Shown here: one piece after another, positions 52,207 to 60,823 of the stretch
Position numbering within the stretch: position 1 is the first letter of the stretch
Layout of the letters: the number at the start of each line of letters is the position of its first letter
Origin: Terribacillus sp. FSL K6-0262
Lineage (GTDB): Bacteria > Bacillota > Bacilli > Bacillales > Amphibacillaceae
NCBI RefSeq assembly: GCF_037977385.1
Contig: NZ_CP150277.1
Span: forward strand, 2,457,001-2,521,000
Reading direction: 5' to 3'
Length of the DNA: 64,000 bases
Program-made: the position numbers and the translations under genes
Notes under the pieces: model-generated
What the model saw: the letters and a program-made list of their open reading frames with translations, nothing else
Databases searched by the model: none
What the model was told of the DNA's origin: nothing

Positions 52207-52492
52207 TTTTCATTCTGCTTTCAGTAAGGTCGTGTTCGATTTTTTCTTTTAACATTAATTCTGCTGGAGATTCAAAACCTTTAAACAGAACTTCCTTAAT
52301 CTGTTCACGATTAAAGAAAACATTAAAATCATCTGTCAAATTCCCCTCTGGATAGGGAACTGCTATGTAATCAAATATCATTTTTGACTTAGTCTGAATC
52401 TGATGTCTCCCATATATCATTAGTGGTTTTTTAACAGAATTAAGTCTGAGGACTGTGCCAATGGGTAGTAAGTCTTTATATGAATTACTCAT
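52196..52492 (-). CDS. DUF4176 protein
   Basis: A 98-residue cytoplasmic DUF4176 protein: LLPIGTVLRLNSVKKPLMIYGRHQ, FDYIAVPYPEGNLTDDFNVFFN, and a helical C-terminus. It is like the lipoprotein that follows but lacks the signal peptide. Its place in an LXG operon is a family trait, and it may be a chaperone or accessory factor. It overlaps both neighbours by 8 and 11 bases, so all three are translated as a unit. Confidence 0.8.
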   Translation of the reverse strand: MSNSYKDLLPIGTVLRLNSVKKPLMIYGRHQIQTKSKMIFDYIAVPYPEGNLTDDFNVFFNREQIKEVLFKGFESPAELMLKEKIEHDLTESRMKNED

Positions 52493-52730
52493 TATTAATC
52501 TTCTCCTTAGAAAAAGCTGTTCTTCGTATATATATTGCAGCTATACAAGTCCCGTAGAGAAAGATTGCAGCTATAGATAACGGTTCAATAATTCTAGGTA
52601 AATCTTCTTTTGGTACAACCCAGAAAATAAACGAGGCAAACATTGCGGTACCTAATATTCCTATTACAAGGGCGTAAATTAACAAAGCAGCACGAGTAGC
52701 CTTCATTAATTTTTTTTTATCTGATTTCAT
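52485..52730 (-). CDS. Two-helix membrane protein, candidate immunity protein
   Basis: An 81-residue protein with a basic N-terminus (KSDKKKLMKATR) and two hydrophobic helices (LLIYALVIGILGTAMFASFIF and PLSIAAIFLYGTCIAAIYI). No family is recognised. It is encoded directly after the LXG effector gene, where immunity genes usually lie. A membrane location would suit protection from a membrane-acting toxin. This is inference from position and topology. Confidence 0.6.
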   Translation of the reverse strand: MKSDKKKLMKATRAALLIYALVIGILGTAMFASFIFWVVPKEDLPRIIEPLSIAAIFLYGTCIAAIYIRRTAFSKEKINNE

Positions 52731-52751
52731 AAATGATAACTCCTTAGTTTT

Positions 52752-54191
52752 TTAATCCTCATCTTGTTCAACACCAATCTTTCCTCCAAAACCAATTCCA
52801 CCTGCAATGAAGAAACCGGTTTCTGTTCCTACTGAGCCACCAATACCTGCTCCGCCAATTATTAAATCAAAACCTAAATATGGATCCTCTTCAACTCCAA
52901 ACCATTCTTCTAAAGCGTCATATCCAAATAAATTAAAAGGTTCGAGTTTAAATTCAAATTTTAATACTGAAGCACTAGCACCTGCAGAGATAGTGTAATT
53001 TTCGATGTTTGTTTTTGCATCAGCATGAGGTAATTTGATAGTTGCTCCAAGCGGTGATTTTTCGTGAGAGATATCGATTTGGCCAATTCCGACTTCTCCT
53101 TTTATACCTTGGTTTTTACCGAGAAGTAAATATTCCAATTGACTCGTGTTACCATAAGGTACATCAAGATTTAAATCACTATAGAGTACTTTGGTTTTTA
53201 ATGCATCTTTTCCCATTTCCATTTTGGTTGTATCGACTATTGATGCAGACAAACTACCACTGAATATATTCCTCTTGTCATTGAATTCCAGTTTAGACTT
53301 TACATTGCCAACCCCATCATCGATTCCGTCTTCGATTTCAGTTTCATAAAGAAGTGGGCTTTCTTCTTTTTCTATCTCGCAAAAACCGAAAGAAGTACCT
53401 GCCAGTCCCTTCTCACCAGTATAAATATTATGACTTGTCAATTCTGTGCGCTTCATATATAGCTGCAATAATTCTTCCAATTGAGCTTCAGCAGAGAAAC
53501 TTTTATTTGTTACTGATCTCGATTCCAACGATTTTATAATAACTGAATGTGCCAGTGATAAATTTGACTGAAGCGGCGTATAATTCTCCACACTCAACGT
53601 ACCGTCCTTAACCATACTCTCCATTTCAGCTACATACTGCTCCATCAACTGAATGTCGTCTCCGACAGTTTCCAAACCTTCACTGTTTTTGGAATCAAAG
53701 TCGAAAAGATCCTCTATTGTGTCATCAGTTGCCTTTTGTGCTTCATCCATGCTGCTTGTAAAGTCGTCCGCGTTCAAATTACTAATGTGGACTATATCAC
53801 TTATGGAACTAAAAGTACTATTAGCTTCATCAACTAAATCAATTGCTTTTCTTTTTGTTCTGTCCAGACTATCTGTCAATTCTCCTTCTAAAAATTTCTG
53901 CATTATTACACCATTTTTATCTTCTTCCAAGTCTAAAGAAGTTTCCCGGAGTTTCCGAAGGCTGGACTTATAGTTTTCAAGCGAGACACAATAAAAAGAG
54001 ATGAAAGGAAGGTGGATATTTTGATAATAGATTCTGATGGAATTTCCTGTTGCCCCAGTGAAGGACTCTTGGTTACTTACAAGTTCAACTATAGCATTTC
54101 TCAGCTGGTCCATTTGATCTAATTTTGTGTCTAACTGGTTCAGCAGTTTATTAATGTCAGTATGTAGAGAGTGGTTATGTAATTGTTTCAC
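52752..54191 (-). CDS. LXG-domain type VII secretion effector
   Basis: A 479-residue protein. The N-terminal 220 residues are helical and resemble LXG domains of the YwqJ/YeeF type (LNQLDTKLDQMDQLRNAIVE, FTGATGNSIRIYYQNIHLPF), which serve secretion. The C-terminal 200 residues differ: alternating strand-like segments (KVLYSDLNLDVPYGN, GEVGIGQIDISHEKSPLGAT) then a Gly-rich tail GFDLIIGGAGIGGSVGTETG. No nuclease or deaminase motif is visible. Its GTG start overlaps the preceding stop by four bases. A membrane-active or unknown toxin is possible. The type VII apparatus itself is not in the window. Confidence 0.8.
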   Translation of the reverse strand: MKQLHNHSLHTDINKLLNQLDTKLDQMDQLRNAIVELVSNQESFTGATGNSIRIYYQNIHLPFISFYCVSLENYKSSLRKLRETSLDLEEDKNGVIMQKFLEGELTDSLDRTKRKAIDLVDEANSTFSSISDIVHISNLNADDFTSSMDEAQKATDDTIEDLFDFDSKNSEGLETVGDDIQLMEQYVAEMESMVKDGTLSVENYTPLQSNLSLAHSVIIKSLESRSVTNKSFSAEAQLEELLQLYMKRTELTSHNIYTGEKGLAGTSFGFCEIEKEESPLLYETEIEDGIDDGVGNVKSKLEFNDKRNIFSGSLSASIVDTTKMEMGKDALKTKVLYSDLNLDVPYGNTSQLEYLLLGKNQGIKGEVGIGQIDISHEKSPLGATIKLPHADAKTNIENYTISAGASASVLKFEFKLEPFNLFGYDALEEWFGVEEDPYLGFDLIIGGAGIGGSVGTETGFFIAGGIGFGGKIGVEQDED

Positions 54192-54472
54192 TTGGCCACT
54201 CCCTTTATCGAATTAGATAGAGAGTCATCCATCGTACGGAAAGATTCAATTGCTTTTAGAGCTGTTCCGTTATTTTGTGTCAGTAGCCGTTTATAAGCCT
54301 CAGTTACTTTTATCAATGCTTCATTATATTCCCTTACTTTCTTTACTGCGTTCAATTCATTCTTATCAGCAAATAATTGTAGGAAATCTGATTCAAGGCT
54401 GTCAGCACTGCTTTGAATGTTACTTATTAGTTTGTTTGCCTCCTCATAGGCGACTTTTATTTCTTCACTCAT
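54188..54472 (-). CDS. DUF5344 (YwqI-like) LXG partner
   Basis: A 94-residue helical hairpin protein with EEANKLISNIQSSADSLESDF and KVREYNEALIKVTEAYKRLL, near the WXG100 size and fold. YwqI of B. subtilis is 93 residues and sits between YwqH and the LXG protein YwqJ, as here. Such proteins bind the LXG domain and target it to the type VII apparatus. Confidence 0.75.
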   Translation of the reverse strand: MSEEIKVAYEEANKLISNIQSSADSLESDFLQLFADKNELNAVKKVREYNEALIKVTEAYKRLLTQNNGTALKAIESFRTMDDSLSNSIKGVAK

Positions 54473-54488
54473 TTGATAATAATCACCT

Positions 54489-54836
54489 TCACTTTTCTTT
54501 CTGGATACGCTGCTTTTCTTTTTCTATTCTAAGATCAGTAGTATGAATACTGGTTTGAATCGTACCGATTTTGTTATCGATCAACCTAATTGCCTCGTCT
54601 ATTTCATTTTGAGAGATTTTCTTAAAAGAACGTAAGGCTTTATCACGTTTCTCGTCAAAATTATCTGCTGTACTTCCTTTCCATGCATTGGAGGGAAGTG
54701 CAGGTTCAGTAATGGTTCTGCTATGCTGAACCATGTCAATTTGAAGGGATTCTATAGAGGATTTAACGTAACGAAGACGTGACAGCTGCTCTAACTTATC
54801 AGCACGGCCAGCCATTAAAGATGCCAGTAAGGACAT
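54489..54836 (-). CDS. DUF5082 (YwqH-like) LXG partner
   Basis: A 115-residue helical protein, first gene of the LXG operon. It has SSIESLQIDMVQHSRTITEP, a WKGSTADNFDEKRD segment recalling the WXG turn, and a long C-terminal coiled coil (IGTIQTSIHTTDLRIEKEKQ). YwqH-type proteins act with the DUF5344 partner on the LXG effector. TAGTAGGTG precedes the ATG. A TATACT -10-like element lies about 40 bp upstream. Confidence 0.75.
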   Translation of the reverse strand: MSLLASLMAGRADKLEQLSRLRYVKSSIESLQIDMVQHSRTITEPALPSNAWKGSTADNFDEKRDKALRSFKKISQNEIDEAIRLIDNKIGTIQTSIHTTDLRIEKEKQRIQKEK

Positions 54837-55150
54837 GAAAACACCTACTATCGGTAATTTTTAATATTACTATAAGTATAATAACAAATGGAAAATGCTG
54901 TTATAAACAAGAAAAAGATACTCATTTTTAGTGATATAAAGCCTGTTTATGAATCTATATGCCCATGATGATGGAATTCAATAAATCCATTTAATGTAAA
55001 TAGCATTCCATACCCATGTTTGTTTCTTACCAAACTGCTCCCAGGAAAAAATATGTAAATTATTCTTACGAAACACTTCATGAAATTTTATTTTAATAAT
55101 ATAATCTAAATATGAATTAAAATTTTATATCGAAAGCAGGTGATCTGGCA
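54837..55150. promoter_or_regulatory. AT-rich control region between the LXG operon and murR
   Basis: No gene is seen. Near murR, TATAAT at 55100-55105 is a likely -10. TGAAATTTTATTTT (55081-55094) and TGAATTAAAATTTTA (55113-55127) resemble the RpiR repeat upstream of gnd and may be MurR operators. The other side holds the LXG operon promoter. Confidence 0.5.
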
Positions 55151-56011
55151 GTGAATGGCGGTTTGACACTGCTTCGGGAAAGCTTGCCCTCGATCAAGCC
55201 TTCTGAAAAAAACGCAGCAAGCTACATACTTGCCCATCCAGCTGAGGTGGTGACGCTTTCGGTGCAGGAGCTGGCAGTGAAAAGCGGGTCGAGTGAGGCA
55301 GCCGTTATCCGTCTTTGTAAATCGATAGGTGTGACCGGGTATCGGGAATTGAAGCTGAAGATTGCAGGAGATTTACAAAATGAAAACGTTAACAAAGGGG
55401 CGTTTGATGAAATTGAGCCGAACGATACGGTTGAACATTTAATCGAAGCGATGGCAGAAAAGCATATCCAGTCGATCGATCAGACGATGCAAGTGAATGA
55501 TGCCAAGGCGCTTGAAAGGGCAGTGACTATGATATCGAGAGCGCGAAAGATCGATTTTTATGGAGTCGGAGCCTCTTATCTCGTGGCTCAGGATGGCGAG
55601 CAGAAATTCGGGCGGATCGGTAAATGGTGTACGGCCTACAGTGATGCGCATCAGCAATTGGCGTCGGCTGCGAATCTCACATTCGGGGATGTGGCTTTTG
55701 CAATCAGCTATTCCGGGGAAACCGGCCAATTGCTGCAGGTTTTGCAGCGAGCCAGAGATGCAGGGGCAACTACCATCGTGATGACGAAGCTGGGGCCGAA
55801 TCGGCTGCAGCAGCTGGCTGATATCCAGCTGTTTACAGTGGCGAAAGAGGCGCGCATCCGCAGTGCAGCCACAAGCTCCCGGATTGTCCAAATGTACTTG
55901 ATGGATATCATCTATACGGCAGTGGCGGGACGCGACTATGAGCATACGATCGAGGCTTTGGAAAAATCACGGCAGGCGATTCAGCAAGCATTTCAAACAG
56001 AGCAAAAGTGA
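55151..56011 (+). CDS. murR: RpiR-family regulator of MurNAc genes
   Basis: A 286-residue RpiR protein with the N-terminal HTH (SSEAAVIRLCKSIGVTGYRELKLKIAGDL) and a SIS domain (FYGVGASYLVAQDGEQKFG, AISYSGETGQLLQVL). MurNAc 6-phosphate is the likely effector, since murQ follows 9 bp later. The start is GTG with AGGTGAT upstream. In B. subtilis murR lies after murQ; here it leads the operon. Confidence 0.88.
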   Translation: MNGGLTLLRESLPSIKPSEKNAASYILAHPAEVVTLSVQELAVKSGSSEAAVIRLCKSIGVTGYRELKLKIAGDLQNENVNKGAFDEIEPNDTVEHLIEAMAEKHIQSIDQTMQVNDAKALERAVTMISRARKIDFYGVGASYLVAQDGEQKFGRIGKWCTAYSDAHQQLASAANLTFGDVAFAISYSGETGQLLQVLQRARDAGATTIVMTKLGPNRLQQLADIQLFTVAKEARIRSAATSSRIVQMYLMDIIYTAVAGRDYEHTIEALEKSRQAIQQAFQTEQK

Positions 56012-56020
56012 GGGAAAAAA

Positions 56021-56911
56021 ATGCTGGAGAAATTAACGACAGAAAAGCGGAACGAAAGCACGATGCAGCTGGATCAGCTTTCTACGAGGGAAGTCCTTCA
56101 GCTGATGAACAAGGAAGATCGGACAGTGCCCGAAGCGGTGGAAGCAGCCCTGCCGGCAATCGAAGCTGCGGTGCAGCAGGTGATTGCGACTTTCCAGGCT
56201 GGCGGCAGACTTATCTATACGGGCGCAGGGACCAGCGGCAGACTCGGGATTTTGGATGCGGTCGAATGTCCGCCCACATTCAGCACACCGGAAGAGATGG
56301 TGCAAGGTTTGCTGGCAGGCGGTATGTCTGCATTCCGAAAGGCGAAGGAGGGAGCGGAGGATAATCCGGAGCTTGGGGCGAGAGAGCTGGAGGAAATCGG
56401 ATTATCGGCAAAAGATACCATAATTGGCATTGCTGCAAGCGGCAGGACGCCATATGTGATTGGGGCGCTGGATTATGCGGCGGCTGTGGGTGCGGCAACA
56501 GTCAGCATTGCTTGCAATAAAGGAGCGGCTATATCTAAGCATGCGAAGATCAGCATTGAGGTAGAAACCGGTCCGGAAATACTGACAGGATCGACAAGAC
56601 TGAAAGCCGGAACAGCGCAGAAGCTTGTGCTCAATATGATTTCCACTGCCAGCATGGTAGGTGTCGGTAAAGTATATAAGAACCTAATGGTAGATGTGAA
56701 GCCGACGAATGACAAGCTCCGGGAGCGTGCCAAACGCATCATCATGGAAGCGACCGGTGCGGATTATGCGTCAGCTGAAAAAGTCCTGGAGCAAGCAGAT
56801 GGTCAAGTCAAAACAGCGATTATCATGTTATTGCTCGATGTCCCGAAAGAGGAGGCCGAGGTGAAGCTGCATGATGCAGGAGGATTTGTCCGTACAGCGA
56901 TAAAAGCGTAA
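56021..56911 (+). CDS. murQ: N-acetylmuramic acid 6-phosphate etherase
   Basis: A 296-residue SIS-domain lyase. It has LSTREVLQLMNKEDRTVPEAVEAALPAIE at the N-terminus, GGRLIYTGAGTSGRLGILDAVECPPTFST, GIAASGRTPYVIGALDYA and STRLKAGTAQKLVLNMIST. It splits the lactyl ether of MurNAc 6-phosphate, giving GlcNAc 6-phosphate and D-lactate, a key step in cell wall recovery. GAGGG precedes the ATG. Confidence 0.95.
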   Translation: MLEKLTTEKRNESTMQLDQLSTREVLQLMNKEDRTVPEAVEAALPAIEAAVQQVIATFQAGGRLIYTGAGTSGRLGILDAVECPPTFSTPEEMVQGLLAGGMSAFRKAKEGAEDNPELGARELEEIGLSAKDTIIGIAASGRTPYVIGALDYAAAVGAATVSIACNKGAAISKHAKISIEVETGPEILTGSTRLKAGTAQKLVLNMISTASMVGVGKVYKNLMVDVKPTNDKLRERAKRIIMEATGADYASAEKVLEQADGQVKTAIIMLLLDVPKEEAEVKLHDAGGFVRTAIKA

Positions 56912-56928
56912 AAGGGAGGAATCTAAAG

Positions 56929-58305
56929 ATGGCGAAGATGAACCAAATGGCAGAAGCCATTCTCCGCGAAGTGGGCGGAGAACAGAACATCATTTCTTTG
57001 ACACACTGCATGACACGGGTCCGTTTGCATGTGAAGGATGAGACACAGGTCGATTTTGATGGGCTGAAACGAATTGATGGTGTCATGGGTGTGGTAGCGG
57101 ATGATACGATCCAGATTGTGGTCGGTCCTGGTACTGTCAATAAAGTCTCTGATGAAATCAGTCGCATCACCGGGCTCGGGGTAGGGGAAGAAGCAGCGGA
57201 AATCGATGATCTTACATTCGAGGAGAAAGCGCAAATCAAGTTGGAGAACATGAAGGAAAAGAATAAGACACCCATCAAGTTCCTGCTGCGACGTATCGGC
57301 AACATCTTCATCCCATTAATCCCTGGCTTGATTGCTTCTGGCATCATCAATGGCGGTGTCAGCTTTGCCGTCAATGCCGGCGCAGATCCTACACTCGCTA
57401 TCGTCCAGATCCTGCAGCTGATCGGCGGCAGTCTGTTCAGCTTCCTGGCGATACTTGTGGGCTGGAATACGGCGAAGGAATTCGGCGGTTCCCCGGTGCT
57501 GGGGGCCATCGCGGGTATGATTCTTTTCAATCCGGCATTGGCGAATATCACGTTATTCGGGGAAGCGCTTGTTCCGGGGCGGGGCGGACTGTTCGGCGTC
57601 ATCTTTGCGGCGTGGCTGATGAGTTTCATCGAGAAGCGCGTACGAAAAATCATGCCCGGCAGCATTGATATCATTTTTACTCCTATCTTGACTGTTTTGT
57701 TTGTCGGTATTGCATCTCTGCTCGTCATCATGCCTGTTGCCGGGGTACTGTCAGAGGGAATTACAACCGGAATCAACGCTGTCCTGGATATCGGCGGTGT
57801 CGTTGCGGGGGCGATACTTGCCGGATTCTTCCTCCCGCTTGTCATGGTCGGGCTGCATCACGGTTTGACGCCGATTCATGTGGAGCTCATCCAGACATTC
57901 ACATTCACTGCTTTGCTTCCCATCCTCGCGATGGCAGGAGGCGGTCAGGTCGGGGCTTCCATTGCCATTTTTGTCAAAACTCGCAATAAACGTCTGCGGA
58001 ATATCATCAAGGGTGCTTTGCCGGCAGGCTTCCTCGGAATCGGGGAACCGCTTTTATACGGTGTCACCCTGCCGCTTGGACGTCCATTTGTAACGGCTTG
58101 TCTCGGTGCTGCCATAGGGGGAGCGACGCAGGCATTGTTTGCCACAGGAGCCACTGCCATCGGTGTGTCCGGGCTTTCCTTGACACCGCTCATTGCAGAA
58201 GGGAAATATCTGCAGTACTTGATTGGTATCTTTGTCGCTTATATTGCTGGATTCCTGTTTACTTATTTCTTCGGGTTCAAGGAAGAGATGGCAAAGGATA
58301 TATAA
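56929..58305 (+). CDS. murP: PTS N-acetylmuramic acid EIIBC
   Basis: A 458-residue EIIBC of the glucose family. The EIIB domain has Cys27 in LTHCMTRVRLHVKDE, and the EIIC domain has about ten helices with PLVMVGLHHGLTPIHVELIQ and GIGEPLLYGVTLPLGRPFV. There is no EIIA domain, so a general EIIA-Glc is needed. It brings in MurNAc as the 6-phosphate for MurQ. AAAGGGAGGA precedes the ATG. Confidence 0.92.
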   Translation: MAKMNQMAEAILREVGGEQNIISLTHCMTRVRLHVKDETQVDFDGLKRIDGVMGVVADDTIQIVVGPGTVNKVSDEISRITGLGVGEEAAEIDDLTFEEKAQIKLENMKEKNKTPIKFLLRRIGNIFIPLIPGLIASGIINGGVSFAVNAGADPTLAIVQILQLIGGSLFSFLAILVGWNTAKEFGGSPVLGAIAGMILFNPALANITLFGEALVPGRGGLFGVIFAAWLMSFIEKRVRKIMPGSIDIIFTPILTVLFVGIASLLVIMPVAGVLSEGITTGINAVLDIGGVVAGAILAGFFLPLVMVGLHHGLTPIHVELIQTFTFTALLPILAMAGGGQVGASIAIFVKTRNKRLRNIIKGALPAGFLGIGEPLLYGVTLPLGRPFVTACLGAAIGGATQALFATGATAIGVSGLSLTPLIAEGKYLQYLIGIFVAYIAGFLFTYFFGFKEEMAKDI

Positions 58306-58309
58306 AACC

Positions 58310-58333
58310 AAGGGGCGTCCCTGACGCCTTTTT
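58310..58333 (+). terminator. Terminator between murP and mupG
   Basis: A 6-bp stem GGCGTC/GACGCC with a CCT loop, extended by AA/TT, is followed by TTTTTG. It probably lowers mupG expression. Confidence 0.7.
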
Positions 58334-58351
58334 GTACATAGGAGGGGCAAG

Positions 58352-59404
58352 ATGTTAGGTGTTTCTGTGTATTTACGGGATCGGATCAAGGAAGAGGAAA
58401 TCAGGAGATTCCACGAAGCTGGCTTCTGCAGCATCTTTACATCCCTTCACATCCCGGAGGAAGATGCCGCTGCTTATCGGACGAATCTGCAGCTCTTGGG
58501 TTCGATTGCTGCCGGTTTGAAGATGGAATTGATAGCGGATATTTCGACTGCTTCCATGGAAAAGCTGGGTTTGGATTGGAATGAAGCCGAGACGGTATTG
58601 GACTGGGGAGTGACGGGTCTGCGGATCGATTATGGTATCGAGGATGCTGTCATCATCCGGCTGTCGCAAAAGATGAAGGTTGCACTGAATGCCAGTACGC
58701 TTACCGAGGATCATTTGGGGAAATTGCTTTCTGGAGGCCTTCACACCGCCAATACCGAGGTGTGGCATAACTTCTATCCCCGGCCTGAAACAGGGCTTGC
58801 GCACAGTGACTTTCTGGCAAAGAATATGCTTTTCCAATCGTATGGCTTAAAAGTGCAGGCGTTCATACCTGGAGACCGCAACCTGCGGGGACCGCTTTAT
58901 CAAGGATTGCCGACGCTGGAGCGGCATCGGGCCTATGGCACATTTGCTGCGTTTACCGAACTGAAAGCTTATCACGTGGACAAAATCCTCATCGGGGATC
59001 CCGATGTGACAGATGAAACATTGGAACAGCTGAAGGAAGCAGGCACTATCATCACCCTGCGTGCCAAAGCGTTTGGCGACAGGACGGAGGCACATGAGCT
59101 GCTGGAAAAGGGGACACATAACCGTCCGGATCTGGCACGGGATGTCATTCGTTCGGAGGAATCCAGGATGAGCGGGATGTTCGAAGAGGCATCCATTCCA
59201 CCTTTCAACTGTATCGATCGAAACAAAGGGGCCATTACGATCGATAACGACCTGTATATGCGTTACAAAGGTGAAATCCAAATCACCAGGAGAACATTGC
59301 CGCAAGACGATAAAGTCAATGTCATCGGGCAAGTCATACCGGAAGATGTGCCGCTTTTGAATTATATCGAAGGCGGCAGTCCTTTCAGGATCATATGGAT
59401 ATAA
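58352..59404 (+). CDS. mupG: 6-phospho-N-acetylmuramidase MupG (DUF871)
   Basis: A 350-residue DUF871 protein. The N-terminal TIM barrel has LGVSVYLRDRIKEEEIRRFH, FTSLHIPEE, LRIDYGIED, LNASTL and HNFYPRPETGLAHSDF; a small C-terminal beta domain starts near GAITIDNDLYMRYKGEIQIT. In S. aureus, MupG cleaves MurNAc 6-phosphate from GlcNAc in the imported disaccharide. It is thus the step before MurQ if MurP takes up MurNAc-GlcNAc. ATAGGAGG precedes the ATG. Confidence 0.9.
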   Translation: MLGVSVYLRDRIKEEEIRRFHEAGFCSIFTSLHIPEEDAAAYRTNLQLLGSIAAGLKMELIADISTASMEKLGLDWNEAETVLDWGVTGLRIDYGIEDAVIIRLSQKMKVALNASTLTEDHLGKLLSGGLHTANTEVWHNFYPRPETGLAHSDFLAKNMLFQSYGLKVQAFIPGDRNLRGPLYQGLPTLERHRAYGTFAAFTELKAYHVDKILIGDPDVTDETLEQLKEAGTIITLRAKAFGDRTEAHELLEKGTHNRPDLARDVIRSEESRMSGMFEEASIPPFNCIDRNKGAITIDNDLYMRYKGEIQITRRTLPQDDKVNVIGQVIPEDVPLLNYIEGGSPFRIIWI

Positions 59405-59406
59405 AA

Positions 59407-59438
59407 AAAGTAGGCGAGGAATAACCTCAGCCTACTTT
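59407..59438. terminator. Terminator between mupG and gltT
   Basis: A 9-bp perfect stem AAAGTAGGC/GCCTACTTT with inner GAGG/CCTC lies between convergent genes and overlaps the last codons of gltT. Confidence 0.8.
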
Positions 59439-60704
59439 CACTTCTTCTGAACCGCCATTGTTCAGATAGTCTTCATTAAGATTGAATTTGCCTTCCCATT
59501 TGGAAACGACGATGACAGCCAAGCTGTTACCTACAACGTTTACGACAGTACGTCCCATATCAAGGATACGATCGATACCGGCGATGAAAGCAAGGCCTTC
59601 AACTGGCAATCCCACGGAGCTCAATGTCGCAAGCAATACAACAAAGCTTGTTCCAGGTACTGCTGCGATACCTTTGGATGTAACAATCAGCAAGGCCATG
59701 ATTCCAAGCTGCTGCCAGATGGACAGATCGATACCATACATCTGCGCGATGAATAGGGAAGCAAGAGCCTGGTACATCGTTGATCCATCCAGGTTGAATG
59801 TATAACCGGTAGGCAAGACGAACGAAACAATGGATTTCGGAGCACCCATGCGCTCCATTTTATACATTACCCGGGGCAGTACCGTTTCACCACTGGAAGT
59901 GGAGAAAGCGAGCAATAGTTCATCTTTCAGTACTTTCAGCATCTTGAACAAATTGATGCCGACAATCTTGGCAATGATGGCGAAGATGACCAGGATGAAG
60001 AACGCCATCGCACCATAGGTGACCAGTGCTAGTTTGCCTAATGGGATCAAAGATGAAATACCGAATTTTGAAACTGTTACACCGATAAGTCCGAATACAC
60101 CGATTGGAGCTAGTTTCATGACAAGGTTCGTCACCCAGAACATCGTCTGGCTGACACCCTCGAAGAAGTTCAGGACAGGCTGTCCTTTTTGTCCGATCGC
60201 TGCTACTCCGAGCCCGAATAGAGCGGAGAAGAATACGATGGCAAGCATGTCACCCTCGCCGATCGCCTGGAAGACATTCGTCGGAATGATTTCGAGGAGT
60301 GTGTCCACGATGGTTCTATCTTCTTGTGTCTCAGCAGTTTCTTCATATTGTGAAATACTTGTTGTTTCCAGCTCGGAACGGTTGATACCTTCCCCGGGCT
60401 GAAAGACGTTGGCGAAGGCAAGACCGATAACCAATGCAATGACAGTGACGATCTCGAAGTAGATAAGGGTTTTAAAACCAAGTCTCCCAACTGATTTACC
60501 ATCGCCTGTTCCGGCAACACCGACAATGATGGATGCGATGACAATCGGGATGACGATCATTTTAATCGCACGTAAGAATAAATCGCCTAAAGGCTGAAGA
60601 ATAGTAACGGCAGTTTCGCTGCCATAGAAGATTGCACCAACAATGACACCCAGCACTAAACCAATTAAAATCTGGTAGGCTAGTCCAATTTTAAAACGCT
60701 TCAT
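59427..60704 (-). CDS. gltT: Glutamate/dicarboxylate:cation symporter
   Basis: A 425-residue DAACS-family transporter. It has LGDLFLRAIKMIVIPIVIASI, the Ser-rich hairpin LAFSTSSGETVLPRVMYKMERMG, VLPTGYTFNLDGSTMYQALAS, and the C-terminal GIDRILDMGRTVVNVVGNSLA. It brings in glutamate or aspartate with protons or sodium, and is close to B. subtilis GltT in length (429). GTGGGGGTAC precedes the ATG. Confidence 0.92.
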   Translation of the reverse strand: MKRFKIGLAYQILIGLVLGVIVGAIFYGSETAVTILQPLGDLFLRAIKMIVIPIVIASIIVGVAGTGDGKSVGRLGFKTLIYFEIVTVIALVIGLAFANVFQPGEGINRSELETTSISQYEETAETQEDRTIVDTLLEIIPTNVFQAIGEGDMLAIVFFSALFGLGVAAIGQKGQPVLNFFEGVSQTMFWVTNLVMKLAPIGVFGLIGVTVSKFGISSLIPLGKLALVTYGAMAFFILVIFAIIAKIVGINLFKMLKVLKDELLLAFSTSSGETVLPRVMYKMERMGAPKSIVSFVLPTGYTFNLDGSTMYQALASLFIAQMYGIDLSIWQQLGIMALLIVTSKGIAAVPGTSFVVLLATLSSVGLPVEGLAFIAGIDRILDMGRTVVNVVGNSLAVIVVSKWEGKFNLNEDYLNNGGSEEVKVG

Positions 60705-60745
60705 GTTGTACCCCCACGTTGTAAGATTATGAATACATTAGAGTA

Positions 60746-60776
60746 ATAATAGCATAGAATGATAGAATCATGTCAA
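60746..60776 (-). promoter_or_regulatory. Promoter of gltT
   Basis: A TTGACA -35 (60771-60776, minus strand) and an extended -10 TGCTATTAT (TATTAT at 60746-60751) are separated by 19 bp. Confidence 0.5.
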
Positions 60777-60793
60777 CTTTCCTCACAAAGAAA

Positions 60794-60816
60794 GGGAGGC
60801 ATGTGGTCGCCCTCCC
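60794..60816 (-). terminator. Terminator of the NRAMP-like gene
   Basis: A 6-bp stem GGGAGG/CCTCCC is followed on the minus strand by TTTCTTTG. Confidence 0.65.
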
Positions 60817-60823
60817 CGGTAGA

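Noticed and set aside
56823..57845. A 340-codon open frame on the strand opposite murP
   Set aside because: It is antisense to a well-conserved PTS gene, has low-complexity Ser/Pro/Thr-rich translation and no ribosome site, so it is a frame shadow.
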